The notes: generated from the sequence alone by a model not told the origin. A DNA stretch of 44,870 nucleotides from Acidimicrobiales bacterium (GCA_029263195.1 JAJCXX010000098.1:1-44870), one strand, 5' to 3'. Shown: positions 1 to 8,107, counted from the first letter of the stretch. Program-made: numbers and translations.

Positions 1-716
1 GGCTTGTAGTTGATCGCAACCAACGTCTGAACGATGTGAAGCTCAGCACCATCGAGATCGAGGTCACGCCACCTCAACCCGAGGGCCTCGCCGCGTCGCA
101 TGCCTGTCGTCGCCAGCAGTACGTAGAGGCCATAGAGGCGATCTGTCGCAATCGCCTCCAGGAACTCGCGCAGCTCGTCGGAACTCCACGTCTTCTGCTC
201 CTTGGGCTGATCCGCCGGCGGGCGTGCGCTCGCCGCGGGGTTCCGCATCACCAGCCCGAGCCGTTCCGCGTCACCAAGGGCCTTTCGCAGGACGGTGTGG
301 GTGTTGCGAACCGTTTTCACTGCCAGAGGGCCGCCCCTATGCCCGCCCGACTCGCCGAGCAGACCGTAGAACCGTTCGAGGTCGAGCGGCGTCAGTGCCT
401 GCAACTTGACCCTGCCCATCCTGGCCTTCACCCTCTCGACGACGATCCGGTAGCTCTCCCACGTCGTCTCCTTCAGCCGCGCTCGCTGACCCTGCAACCA
501 CTCGTCGAGGAACTCGCCCAGCTCCGCGTTCGATGGCGAGAGCGACGCGCCGGCCCGAACGGACGAGAGGCGCTCGTCGAGAGCCGCGTCAGCTTCGCGC
601 TTGGTTCTGAACCCTTGGCGCTGGGCCTGCCGACGGGCGCCGGTAGCTGGGTCCGGGCCGAGGTCGACACGAAAGGCGTAGGCACCCTGCCGTTTGAAGA
701 CTCGCCCCCGTGCCAT
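1..716 (-). CDS. Tyrosine recombinase (phage/ICE-type integrase), C-terminus beyond window
   Basis: The frame read from ATG at 716 is open to the left edge, giving 238 residues without a stop. Residues 1-55 resemble an AP2-like arm-binding domain (starts MARGRVFKRQGAYAFRVDLG). Residues 62-160 are the SAM-like core-binding domain (EFLDEWLQGQ, then TWESYRIVVERVKARMG). From about 176 the catalytic domain begins: TGMRRGEALGL carries the first catalytic Arg (about R207) and Glu (about E210). The HxxR, H/W and Tyr motifs lie outside the window. The gene starts 107 bp beyond the 3' end of tRNA-Leu and points away from it, the usual layout of an element integrated in a tRNA gene. It should catalyse site-specific integration and excision. 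Whether the catalytic Tyr is intact cannot be seen. Confidence 0.9.
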   Translation of the reverse strand, partial: MARGRVFKRQGAYAFRVDLGPDPATGARRQAQRQGFRTKREADAALDERLSSVRAGASLSPSNAELGEFLDEWLQGQRARLKETTWESYRIVVERVKARMGRVKLQALTPLDLERFYGLLGESGGHRGGPLAVKTVRNTHTVLRKALGDAERLGLVMRNPAASARPPADQPKEQKTWSSDELREFLEAIATDRLYGLYVLLATTGMRRGEALGLRWRDLDLDGAELHIVQTLVAINYK

Positions 717-734
717 GGCTCGACCATAGCGTCT

Positions 735-755
735 GTGCACTTTTCGTGCACTTTT
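735..755. repeat. Tandem 10-bp repeat GTGCACTTTT x2
   Basis: GTGCACTTTT occurs at 735-744 and again at 746-755, one base apart, so the period is 11 bp, about one helical turn. It lies between the integrase start (716) and the tRNA-Leu 3' end (824). Short direct repeats in this position are often arm-type integrase or excisionase sites; that role is inference. GTGCAC is itself palindromic. Confidence 0.5.
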
Positions 756-823
756 GCCAGATTCGCTCCGAGCCGGCACAATCTCAGGACCACCAGATCC
801 GCACATAACACCTGGTCAAGCGG

Positions 824-909
824 TGCCCGGGGCGGGATTTGAACCCGCACGCTCCCGTAGGAGCCGGGGGGTTTAAGCCCCCTGCGTCTGCCAATTCCGC
901 CACCCGGGC
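824..909 (-). tRNA. tRNA-Leu (anticodon UAA)
   Basis: A full class II cloverleaf can be drawn on the minus strand. Acceptor GCCCGGG (909-903) pairs with CCCGGGC (831-825), with discriminator A at 824 and no encoded CCA. The anticodon stem is GGGGG/CCCCC with loop CTTAAAC, anticodon TAA. The long variable arm GCTCC-TAC-GGGAGC identifies a Leu tRNA, and the T arm carries GTTCAAATC. Its 3' end faces the integrase, so it is the likely attachment site of the element to the left. A -10-like TAGTGT lies 8 nt upstream of the 5' end (918-923). Confidence 0.96.
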
Positions 910-937
910 GCACTGACACACTAGCGGTGCGTCGTGA

Positions 938-1246
938 TCAGGCTGCCTTGTCCGCGGCCGGATCTTCGACCGCCAGCCAGAGCGCGGCCCTGACCCGATC
1001 GGCTCGAAGGCCCGACAACTCGTTGGCCACCACAACCCCCTCGATCATGTCGGCCAACACTGCGGCCCACGGCCGTCCGCGAAGCCTCACCGCGACCGAC
1101 GGCACCGAACCTCTGCGGCGAATGGTTCGGTGAGCGTCGGCGATCTTGGGCGGCGATCGGAAGCTGGGGACCACCAGGCTCCGCAACCTCGCCGCGGTGG
1201 CCAGGTCTCGCGCCGCTGCGGCGAACTGAAGAGTGGTGGCATCCAT
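938..1246 (-). CDS. Conserved hypothetical protein, 102 aa
   Basis: An ATG-started 102-residue protein with GC-rich third positions, which argues for real coding. It is basic in the middle (RTIRRRG, RLRGRPW) and ends in an Asp/Ala-rich tail. No motif, signal peptide or membrane segment is visible and I do not assign a function. It is divergent from the Fe-S nuclease at 1286, with 39 bp between the two starts containing the inverted pair GTCACA (1249-1254) / TGTGAC (1269-1274). Genes next to RecB-like nucleases are sometimes functionally linked, but nothing in the sequence proves that here. Confidence 0.7.
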   Translation of the reverse strand: MDATTLQFAAAARDLATAARLRSLVVPSFRSPPKIADAHRTIRRRGSVPSVAVRLRGRPWAAVLADMIEGVVVANELSGLRADRVRAALWLAVEDPAADKAA

Positions 1247-1285
1247 GGGTCACATCATCGTCGCGGGGTGTGACATCCTCACTGC

Positions 1286-2215
1286 ATGGAGTCGAAGCAG
1301 GAACTCAACCCGGCCCAACTCGAGGTGCTCGATCTTCTCGGGGCCGGTCGCGACGAGCGGCCACAGTTCGATGCAGTGCTCCGACACCAGCTCAGGCAGA
1401 CCCTCGAAGAGGCCCTCGATCCCCTCGTCGAACGGGCCGGAGACGACCCGGTGTTCGTATCGAAGCATCTGCTCGGACAGGTTCTCGGATGTGAACGCAA
1501 ATACGTCGCCGAGGAGTCCCAGCCCTTCGAATGGACCGTGCCGATCGCCCGGGGATCCGTCGCCCACAAGGCCATCGAGCTGTCGATCCATCGCAAGGGC
1601 AATCCGTCGCCGCTGGAACTGATCGACGACTCTCTCGCCAGCCTGTCCGACGGCATCGACGGGCTCGCCGAATTTCTCCAGACATGCGGAGAGGTGGCGA
1701 TCGCCGAGCTGAGAGCAGAAGCCAACGATCGCGTCACCAAGTTCATGGAATCGTTTCCTCCGCTCAAGCCCGGCTGGTGGCCGGTCACCGAAAGCCGGCT
1801 CCGGCTCGAGATCATCGATCGATTCATCTTCAGCGGCAAGGTCGACCTCTCGCTCGGCAAAGCCGAAGGCACCACCGCCGGAAAGGTCCTGATCGACCTG
1901 AAGACCGGTGGCTTCTCACCGCTGCATCGAGAAGACCTCCGTTTCTACGCCCTCATCGAAGCGATCAGGGTTGGCGTTCCACCACGGCTGACCGCCACCT
2001 ACTACCTCGATCAGGGCACCGCTCATCCCGAGATGGTCACGGAGGATGTGCTCGACGCCGCTCTCAGGCGTGTGATCGACGGGGTCGGCCGCATCATCGA
2101 TCTGCGGAACTCCGATCGCCCACCCTCCATCGCGCCGGGCCCACTTTGCCGATGGTGCCCGGCCCTCGACGAATGCGACGAGGGACGTCGCCATCTCGAC
2201 GACGACCCCTACTGA
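1286..2215 (+). CDS. PD-(D/E)XK nuclease (RecB/Cas4-like) with predicted Fe-S cluster
   Basis: A 309-residue protein. RGSVAHKAIE (His about 94) matches RecB-nuclease motif I, FSGKVDLSL supplies an acidic residue (about D187), and VLIDLKTGG gives the D-x-K core (about D204, K206). One Cys near the N-terminus (about C69, LGCERKYV) plus a C-terminal C-x2-C-x5-C (about C288, C291, C297) reproduces the split four-Cys arrangement that staples AddB and Cas4 nuclease domains with a 4Fe-4S cluster. It is expected to be a stand-alone metal-dependent DNA nuclease; the pathway is unknown and no cas genes or helicase partner are nearby. The 3' end overlaps the convergent MFS gene by 7 bp. Confidence 0.87.
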   Translation: MESKQELNPAQLEVLDLLGAGRDERPQFDAVLRHQLRQTLEEALDPLVERAGDDPVFVSKHLLGQVLGCERKYVAEESQPFEWTVPIARGSVAHKAIELSIHRKGNPSPLELIDDSLASLSDGIDGLAEFLQTCGEVAIAELRAEANDRVTKFMESFPPLKPGWWPVTESRLRLEIIDRFIFSGKVDLSLGKAEGTTAGKVLIDLKTGGFSPLHREDLRFYALIEAIRVGVPPRLTATYYLDQGTAHPEMVTEDVLDAALRRVIDGVGRIIDLRNSDRPPSIAPGPLCRWCPALDECDEGRRHLDDDPY

Positions 2216-3507
2216 CGATCGGCCGAGTCGCCGAGCGGATCGTCGACACCGAGATCGGTGTCGAGCCCACGGAGTCGTCCGCTGAACGCCAGTAGCAGCG
2301 CTGTCGACAACATCACCACCCCGGCCGCTCCGATTGCCGATCTCGGTCCGATCCGTTCGATGATCTGACCCAGACCGAGCTGGCCGAGTGGGTTCGCAGC
2401 CAGCAAGGCCATCAGATACACCGAGAGCACCTTCGCCCTGACCCTCTCGTCTACCTGCAACTGGATGGCGGTGTTGAGCGTGCTCGCCGATGAGATGTGG
2501 GCCGCACCCATGATCATCATCGCCAACAACGCCACTCCGAACCACGGCGAAACCGCCAGGACCGTGATCGAGAGTCCGTAGAGAATCAGCGACACGCCTT
2601 GGATGTGGGATCTGCGGAACCGGCCGCCCAGCGTCGCAACTACCGGTGAGCTGAGGACTGCGCCGAGGCCGACCATCGACAACATCAGGCCGAATCCGCT
2701 CTCGCCGCGGTCGAACACGTCCTCGGCCATCACAACCGACATGGTCTGCACGCTCAGCCCGAAGAACCCGATCAGGCTCACCGCGCCGATGGCGGTCATG
2801 ATCCCGGGCTTCCCGCGGACGTAGCGAAGGGTGTCGGCAAACTGACGCATCGGACGCATCGAGCTGGGGTCGTGGACCACCCTGGAATCGAGCCTCATCA
2901 TGGCCAGGGCCACGAGAACCGCCACGTAGCTCACCGCGTTGACACCGAAGGCCCAGCCCGGGCCGACCGAAGCGATCATGATTCCAGCGATCGCCGGACC
3001 GATCATCCTCGCCGCATTGAACTGGGCCGAGTTCAACGTGATGGCACTCATGAGTTGGTCGCGAGGCACCAGTTCGCTGACGAACGCCTGCCACGCCGGC
3101 AGATTGAGCCCGCCCGCTATACCGGCCACCACCGAGGCCCCCACATAGGCCCAGACGCTGCGGATGCCGGAGAACCACATCGCCATGAATCCGATGGCCA
3201 CCAGTGCCTGTACCGACTGCGTGATCACCAACACAGACCGACGCGAATACCGATCGGCGATGGCCCCGGCTATCGGGGCCATCATCGCTGTTGGCAGGAG
3301 CTGAGCGAACCCGGCGATGCCCACCCACCCGGCGCTGTCGGTGATCTGCAGCACAATGATCGGGATCGCGACGGCCTGGAAGAATCGGCCGGTGTTGGAG
3401 ATCACGCCGCTGATCCAGAAGAGTCTGAAGTTGCGTTGGCCGAGAGCCCCCAGCGACGTGCGCAACCCCGGTCGCTTCGTCTGCGTGCTCCCGGCTTGCT
3501 CTGACAT
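2209..3507 (-). CDS. MFS transporter, drug/siderophore exporter type
   Basis: A 432-residue protein with about twelve hydrophobic helices and a typical MFS loop 2-3 motif (GAIADRYSRRSVLVITQSVQ). The N-terminal tail is basic and polar and faces the cytosol. The overall pattern resembles the EntS/MdtG-like MFS_3 group of proton-driven exporters. The substrate cannot be told from sequence. The ATG at 3507 is 41 bp from the divergent crotonase start, so the two genes probably share a control region. The stop overlaps the end of the nuclease gene. Confidence 0.85.
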   Translation of the reverse strand: MSEQAGSTQTKRPGLRTSLGALGQRNFRLFWISGVISNTGRFFQAVAIPIIVLQITDSAGWVGIAGFAQLLPTAMMAPIAGAIADRYSRRSVLVITQSVQALVAIGFMAMWFSGIRSVWAYVGASVVAGIAGGLNLPAWQAFVSELVPRDQLMSAITLNSAQFNAARMIGPAIAGIMIASVGPGWAFGVNAVSYVAVLVALAMMRLDSRVVHDPSSMRPMRQFADTLRYVRGKPGIMTAIGAVSLIGFFGLSVQTMSVVMAEDVFDRGESGFGLMLSMVGLGAVLSSPVVATLGGRFRRSHIQGVSLILYGLSITVLAVSPWFGVALLAMMIMGAAHISSASTLNTAIQLQVDERVRAKVLSVYLMALLAANPLGQLGLGQIIERIGPRSAIGAAGVVMLSTALLLAFSGRLRGLDTDLGVDDPLGDSADRQ

Positions 3508-3511
3508 CCGT

Positions 3512-3542
3512 TTGACGCTATCGACCGGTTGGATGACAGACT
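3512..3542 (+). promoter_or_regulatory. Possible promoter of the crotonase gene
   Basis: TTGACG at 3512-3517 and CAGACT at 3537-3542 lie 19 bp apart. CAGACT ends 6 nt before the ATG at 3549, so the transcript would be essentially leaderless. The -35 is good, the -10 is weak and the spacing is long; treat as a suggestion. Confidence 0.35.
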
Positions 3543-3548
3543 GCCGAA

Positions 3549-4310
3549 ATGAACCTGATCCGAACCGAACAACGTGGTCGCGTCGGCATCCTGACCTTCG
3601 ACGATCCCGAGAAGCGCAACGCCATCACCTTGGCGATGAACGACGAGATCTCGGCCGCCCTCGACACGTGGGAAGCCGATCCCGAAGTCGGGGCCGTGGT
3701 CTTCACCGGCGCTCCCCCGGCTTTTTGCGCCGGCGCCGATCTCGGCGACCTGCTGTCTGAGCAAGACCCAGTGGGCATGAAACGGATCTACGAGGGATTC
3801 CTTCGCATCGCGCACACCAGCTTGCCCACGGTTGCGGCGGTCAACGGCGCCGCGGTCGGGGCCGGATTCAACATGGTGCTGGCCGCCGACATCGTGGTGG
3901 CGGCACGCGAGAGGGCCCGATTCGATTCTCGCTTCCTGCAGATAGGCCTGCACCCCGGCGGCGGACACACCTGGCGGCTTCGCTCCATCACCGGCCGTCA
4001 GAGCACCATGGCCATGGTTCTGTTCGGCGAGATCGTCAGAGCAGAGGAGGCCCACCGGCTCGGTCTGGTCTGGAGGGTCGTCGACGACGAGACGCTGCTC
4101 GATGAGGCCGTCGCCCTAGCCGAGGTGGCGGCAGGTCAGGACAAGGAACTGGTGGCGCGCACCAAGTCGACCATCCTGTCGCTCGACGATGTCACCGACT
4201 CAGACCAGTCGGTCGACCACGAATTACACCCACAGATCTGGTCGATGCAACAGCCGCCATTTCGCGCTCTGGTTGAACGGTTGCAGAAGAAGATCAGCTC
4301 AAACGACTGA
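3549..4310 (+). CDS. Enoyl-CoA hydratase/isomerase (crotonase) family protein
   Basis: A 253-residue protein of full crotonase length. The two oxyanion-hole segments are clear: FCAGADLGDLL near residue 60 and NGAAVGAGFNMVLAADIVVA near residue 100. The N-terminus (GILTFDDPEKRNAI) is the family's conserved entry strand. These enzymes act on acyl-CoA thioesters (hydration, isomerisation or hydrolysis). The usual catalytic Glu position after the second loop reads LHPGGGHTWRL, so the exact reaction is uncertain. There is no Shine-Dalgarno before the ATG. The gene stands alone, convergent with the acetyltransferase 11 bp downstream. Confidence 0.85.
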   Translation: MNLIRTEQRGRVGILTFDDPEKRNAITLAMNDEISAALDTWEADPEVGAVVFTGAPPAFCAGADLGDLLSEQDPVGMKRIYEGFLRIAHTSLPTVAAVNGAAVGAGFNMVLAADIVVAARERARFDSRFLQIGLHPGGGHTWRLRSITGRQSTMAMVLFGEIVRAEEAHRLGLVWRVVDDETLLDEAVALAEVAAGQDKELVARTKSTILSLDDVTDSDQSVDHELHPQIWSMQQPPFRALVERLQKKISSND

Positions 4311-4321
4311 TCCCGGCCGTC

Positions 4322-4915
4322 TCAGGAACCGATCCACTCCTCGACCAGCTCGTCGCGACGTTCGTCCCACTCTTCGTTGGTGATGGCGTAGCGGATGTGG
4401 TCCTCCCACACGCCGTTGATCTCCAGGTAGCGCTCGGCCATGCCTTCCTCACGAAGCTTCAGCTTCTCGACGACGCGGCGACTCGCGGTGTTGCGAGGCA
4501 CGATCGCGGCCTGCATGCGATGCAGATGGAGCTGCTCGAAGGCGTACCTCACCACCACGACCAGGGCCTCGGGCACGTAGCTCTGACCGGCCTGCGCCTC
4601 ATCGATCCAGTAGCCGACATAACACGACTGGAACGGTCCCCGTTGTACCGAATTCAAGTTGACCTCACCGACGAAGTTGCCTTCGACGAACAGGCCGAAC
4701 CCGTATCCGGTGCCGAGTTGACGGTCGCGCTGGCGGGCCGAGCAACGAACCCGGAAGGCCTGCGGGTCTTCGATCACATCGGGCTGGCCATGCACTTTCT
4801 GGGGCTCCCACTTGGTGAGCCAGGCATCGTTTCGACGCCGGACTTCCTGCCACTTGGCGAAGTCACCGGTCTCGAGGGCGCGAAGGAGAACGCGCTTTCC
4901 GAACAGTGTGGTCAC
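4322..4915 (-). CDS. GNAT acetyltransferase, RimJ/RimL type
   Basis: A 197-residue protein matching the ribosomal-protein-Ala N-acetyltransferase group: VLLRALETGDFAKW at the N-terminus, GYWIDEAQAGQSYVPEAL as the acetyl-CoA-binding strand-loop-helix, and NTASRRVVEKLKLREEG near the end. It likely acetylates a protein N-terminus or small amine; the target is unknown. The GTG start at 4915 overlaps the ppx stop in a GTGA, so it is translationally coupled as the last gene of a mocA-coxG-DUF501-ppx-rimJ run. Confidence 0.85.
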   Translation of the reverse strand: MTTLFGKRVLLRALETGDFAKWQEVRRRNDAWLTKWEPQKVHGQPDVIEDPQAFRVRCSARQRDRQLGTGYGFGLFVEGNFVGEVNLNSVQRGPFQSCYVGYWIDEAQAGQSYVPEALVVVVRYAFEQLHLHRMQAAIVPRNTASRRVVEKLKLREEGMAERYLEINGVWEDHIRYAITNEEWDERRDELVEEWIGS

Positions 4916-5850
4916 GATTGCGAATCGTAGAGCAACGACAGCGCTAGACCATCAAGGATGTCGCTTTCCGACACCAGGCACTCTTCGAGGCCGAAGAAGC
5001 GCATGATCTTGACCAGTATCGACATGCCTCCGATGATCACGTCGGCCCGATCCTCCTCCAGCCCCGGATTGTGGATCCGGGCCGAGCGGATCTCGGTTGC
5101 GAGAGTGCGGTAGACGTCCTCGGCCGCGATCTTCGTGAGTGCGAAGTGATGGATGAGATCGCGGTTGTAGGTGGCCAGACCCTGCTCGATGGCCGCCGCG
5201 GCCGAGATGGTGCCCGCGACCCCCACGAAGCAGCGCGACTCGAGTATCTCGGGCATCTCCCGCACCACATCCTCGAGGTGGGCCTCGGTGACCGACTGGC
5301 AGGCGAGGAGTTCCTCCGGCCGGGGCGGGTCGGTCTCGATGTACTTCTCGGTGAGTCGCACACACCCGATGTCGATCGACATGGAGTCCCGGCACTCGGT
5401 GGAACCGACCGCAAACTCGGTGGAACCGCCGCCGATGTCGACAACCAGGAAAGGACCGAGCGCAGGATCGAGCTCGGCGGTCGCCCCGCTGAACGTCAGC
5501 CGACCCTCGTCGATGCCCGACAGCAGTTCGGGCCGCACCCCGACGGCCTCCTCGGCTGCGTCGAAGAAGAATTCGCGGTTGGAGGCGTCGCGTGCGGCCG
5601 AGGTGGCGGTCATCCGGATCTTGGCGACCCGGTGCTCGTCGAGAACCGTGCGGTAGCCGCGCAGGCACGAAACGGTTCGTTCGATTGCCTCACCCGAGAG
5701 ACGGCCCGTGGCGTCGACCCCGGCGCCGAGACGCGTGATCGTGGTCGATCTCACCAGCGCGTCGGATCCGTCGTGGACCAGCAGACGAGTCGAGTTGGTG
5801 CCACAGTCGATAGCAGCCACCGGGGCGCCCGTCGAGACAGAGTCGGTCAC
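4912..5850 (-). CDS. ppx: Ppx/GppA-family exopolyphosphatase
   Basis: A 312-residue protein with both ASKHA phosphate loops: AIDCGTNSTRLLV at residues 13-25 and VVDIGGGSTEFAVG about residue 137. The length fits the short actinobacterial Ppx type, which lacks the C-terminal HD domain of E. coli Ppx. The predicted role is hydrolysis of polyphosphate or pppGpp. The GTG start at 5850 overlaps the DUF501 stop and the stop overlaps the acetyltransferase start. DUF501-ppx linkage is a conserved actinobacterial arrangement, normally following eno and ftsB. Confidence 0.92.
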   Translation of the reverse strand: MTDSVSTGAPVAAIDCGTNSTRLLVHDGSDALVRSTTITRLGAGVDATGRLSGEAIERTVSCLRGYRTVLDEHRVAKIRMTATSAARDASNREFFFDAAEEAVGVRPELLSGIDEGRLTFSGATAELDPALGPFLVVDIGGGSTEFAVGSTECRDSMSIDIGCVRLTEKYIETDPPRPEELLACQSVTEAHLEDVVREMPEILESRCFVGVAGTISAAAAIEQGLATYNRDLIHHFALTKIAAEDVYRTLATEIRSARIHNPGLEEDRADVIIGGMSILVKIMRFFGLEECLVSESDILDGLALSLLYDSQS

Positions 5851-6317
5851 GTCTCGGATTCCACGGCGGCCAGAGCCAGTTGCTCATGAACCCACCGACC
5901 CACAGGATCATCGCCTCCGGCCAAGAACCATGCGTAGTGCGCATGCAGGCATTTCACCCCGCGACGGGTTCCGCCCACGCCAGCCGATGGCCTCGGGCCC
6001 GTATGGGTCGCGGGAATGGCCGCGTCGCGCTCGACGGCATAGCGGCGATGAGCATCGAGCAGTTCGTCGGAATCAACCGCGGCTTCGGCACTGGCGACCC
6101 CACCCGCCGACTCCAGTCGGCCGACATCACGCCGCTCCCGGCGGCCCACCAGCCAGTAGAGCGTCGGCATCGGCGTCCCGTCGTCGAGCAGTGGTGCGTT
6201 GCGCAACACCACTGGGTCGCCTGTGACATCGCGTACGACAACCTCGAATTGCCCCGCGGGGGCTCGACCGAGGAGTTCCTCCACCCGGTCGCGGTCGGAA
6301 GGCGCAGCTGATTTCAC
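5847..6317 (-). CDS. DUF501 domain protein
   Basis: A 156-residue soluble protein. The conserved Cys/His-containing C-terminal segment CLHAHYAWFLAGGDDPVGRW and the internal PMPTLYWLVGRRERRDV are the family's recognisable blocks. The biochemical function is unknown. It normally sits between ftsB/divIC and ppx downstream of eno. Here ppx is still attached through a GTGA overlap, but upstream there is coxG only 11 bp away rather than ftsB, which lies 13 kb off. Confidence 0.9.
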   Translation of the reverse strand: MKSAAPSDRDRVEELLGRAPAGQFEVVVRDVTGDPVVLRNAPLLDDGTPMPTLYWLVGRRERRDVGRLESAGGVASAEAAVDSDELLDAHRRYAVERDAAIPATHTGPRPSAGVGGTRRGVKCLHAHYAWFLAGGDDPVGRWVHEQLALAAVESET

Positions 6318-6328
6318 CGGCAGAACGT

Positions 6329-6949
6329 CTACTTCCGCAGTAGCCGGCGCAGGATCAACAAAAACACGACCACGCCGACTATCGGGGCCAGCCGCTTCAG
6401 CAGCGGGGTGCCGGCCGCGTCGAGCAGATCGACCGCGTCGGGTTCGGGCATGTCGACCTTGCGGGGCCCGGGCTCGGGATTCTGCTCCTCAGATACCTCA
6501 GGATCGGTGTCGAGCATGGCTTTGAGATTGTCGGCGAACTGACCCATGATCTTCGCGCTCACCTCGGCCATGACTCCCCGCCCGAACTGAGCCACCTTGC
6601 CGGTGACCTTCAGGTCGGTGTTGACCTCGACTCGTGTCGACGAGTCCGACAGCGCTTCGAGATCGGCGGTGATGACGGCCTCGGCATTGCCGGCCCCGCG
6701 AGTGTCGCGCCCTTTGGCATTGAGAACGGCCCGGTGATCTTCGTCGTTCTTCTCGGCGAACGTTGCCACGCCCTTGTATTGAGCGGTGATGGGCCCGACC
6801 TTGATCTTGACGATGCCGCGGTATTCGTCGCCGTCGATCTCCTGGAGCTGGGCGCCGGGGAGACACGGTGCGATGCGTTCGACATCGGTGAGAACGGCCC
6901 ATGCCTCGTCGATCGGCCGGTGTATCTCGAACGAGTTGTTCAGCTCCAT
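6329..6949 (-). CDS. coxG: CoxG-like SRPBCC protein with C-terminal membrane anchor
   Basis: A 206-residue protein. Residues 1-150 follow the CoxG START-like fold (FEIHRPIDEAWAVLTDVERI, then CLPGAQLQEIDGDEY and a helix ending in FADNLKAML). A Pro/Glu-rich linker follows, then a single membrane segment (about 180-202, PIVGVVVFLLILRRLLRK) with a basic end that should sit in the cytosol. In characterised cox systems CoxG links the molybdenum hydroxylase to the membrane and its quinone acceptor. Its 5' end overlaps the MobA-like gene by 10 bp and DUF501 begins 11 bp downstream. Confidence 0.93.
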   Translation of the reverse strand: MELNNSFEIHRPIDEAWAVLTDVERIAPCLPGAQLQEIDGDEYRGIVKIKVGPITAQYKGVATFAEKNDEDHRAVLNAKGRDTRGAGNAEAVITADLEALSDSSTRVEVNTDLKVTGKVAQFGRGVMAEVSAKIMGQFADNLKAMLDTDPEVSEEQNPEPGPRKVDMPEPDAVDLLDAAGTPLLKRLAPIVGVVVFLLILRRLLRK

Positions 6950-7524
6950 CGCCGCAGATCCTCCACAGTGTCGATATCGGCCGGATTGCCCTCACATGGT
7001 ACCGAATGAACCAACTCTGGGCGTGCGCGCATCAGGGCCCTGGCCCCCTCGTCGCCGCCGACGGGAAGCGACGACCACATCGACGCAGCGAGCTTCACCG
7101 GGGGTCGCCGATCGTTCCCGAATTCGGCCACAACCAGGTCGTGTTCGGAATCGCCAACCGCGCGCCACGCCTCGGCCGACACGCCGGGCTGGTCGCCCAG
7201 GCCGACCACGATCGCAGAGTGGCCGCGGGAGTCTGCGTAACCGACCGCGGCTCGTAGCGATGTCGCCTGTCCGTCGTTCCATCGATCGTTTTGGATGACG
7301 GTGACATCGTCGGGCAGCACCTCGACCAGGTCGACCGCGCCTTGCACCACAACCACTTCGTCGAAGCCGGCACGCCTGACCGCGTCGACTACGACCCGCA
7401 CCATCGGCGTGCCATCGATCGAGACCAGCAGTTTGTGAGTGTCGCCGACAAACCTGGTCCCTCCGCCTGCGGCGAGCACAACGCCTGCCATGGTGCGGAT
7501 CGGCTGCTCGGGTTGAGGTTGCAT
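6940..7524 (-). CDS. MobA-like NTP transferase (molybdopterin cytidylyltransferase type)
   Basis: A 194-residue protein. GVVLAAGGGTRFVGDTHKLL near the N-terminus is the nucleotide-binding signature of MobA/MocA proteins, and VVGLGDQPGVS supplies the metal-binding GDQP motif. Adjacent to cox genes this type makes molybdopterin cytosine dinucleotide, the cofactor of xanthine-oxidase-family enzymes. I place the start at ATG 7524; ATG 7491 (MAGVVLAAGGG) is an alternative that loses 11 residues. The start is 39 bp from a divergent gene and the 3' end overlaps coxG. Confidence 0.88.
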   Translation of the reverse strand: MQPQPEQPIRTMAGVVLAAGGGTRFVGDTHKLLVSIDGTPMVRVVVDAVRRAGFDEVVVVQGAVDLVEVLPDDVTVIQNDRWNDGQATSLRAAVGYADSRGHSAIVVGLGDQPGVSAEAWRAVGDSEHDLVVAEFGNDRRPPVKLAASMWSSLPVGGDEGARALMRARPELVHSVPCEGNPADIDTVEDLRRWS

Positions 7525-7563
7525 CCCTCCATTGTGGCGCCGCGAACACCAGACGCTGCACGT

Positions 7564-8076
7564 ATGGTGAAACCAATGGAACCAATGGACCCCGGTATGG
7601 CCGTGACCCCTCTGCTGGGTCGGGTCACGATGCTGTTCGCCGACGCCGCTCAGGTGGCCGACCGCAAGCTCTACGTCCTCGGCGGAGGGCTCACCGTCAT
7701 CGGACCCAAGCCGCAACCGGTCGGTGTCGCCATCGGAATCGAAGTCCCATGGGATCGCGCCAACGTCTCGCACGATTGGCGACTCGAACTCCTCGACGAG
7801 GACGGTCACCCGGTGTTGGTCAGAGATCAGCCGGTGGCAGTGGCCGGACGTTTCGAGGCCGGCCGCCCATCCGGCCTGAAACCGGGTACACCGCTGCTGG
7901 TTCCGCTCGCCATCAACTTTCCTGGCCTGCCGGTCACCCCGGGATCGAGCTACAACTGGCAGTTCTCGATCGACGGCTCGAGCCGAACCGACTGGCGGCT
8001 CAGCTTCCATGTTCGGGCGCCTGTTGTGCCTCCTGGGGTGGTCGCCGCGCCTCCGGTGCCGCCGACCGATGCCTGA
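7564..8076 (+). CDS. DUF6941-like hypothetical protein
   Basis: 170 residues from ATG 7564, with further in-frame ATGs at 7576, 7585 and 7597. The core LFADAAQVADRKLYVLGGGLTV followed by a beta-rich stretch with conserved Trp and Pro resembles the actinobacterial DUF6941 family as I remember it. That naming is from memory and unchecked. No catalytic motif, signal peptide or membrane segment is visible, and the tail is Pro/Ala/Val-rich. It is divergent from the MobA-like gene and 38 bp upstream of the hemolysin III gene, with which it may be co-transcribed. Confidence 0.65.
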   Translation: MVKPMEPMDPGMAVTPLLGRVTMLFADAAQVADRKLYVLGGGLTVIGPKPQPVGVAIGIEVPWDRANVSHDWRLELLDEDGHPVLVRDQPVAVAGRFEAGRPSGLKPGTPLLVPLAINFPGLPVTPGSSYNWQFSIDGSSRTDWRLSFHVRAPVVPPGVVAAPPVPPTDA

Positions 8077-8101
8077 CACCATCGGATTGATCCGAGTTGT
8101 C

Positions 8102-8107
8102 TACGCT
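8102..8107 (+). promoter_or_regulatory. -10-like TACGCT before the hemolysin III start
   Basis: TACGCT ends 7 nt before the ATG at 8115, the spacing expected if transcription starts on the initiation codon. No convincing -35 is seen. It supports the ATG over the in-frame TTG at 8097, which would overlap this element. Confidence 0.4.

Noticed and set aside
1249..1274. Inverted pair GTCACA / TGTGAC between divergent genes
   Set aside because: Arms of six bases with a 14-base gap are too weak in GC-rich DNA to call an operator.
1916..3328. Long minus-strand ORF covering the nuclease and MFS genes
   Set aside because: Gly/Arg/His-rich shadow translation of another frame; both real genes have clear motifs.
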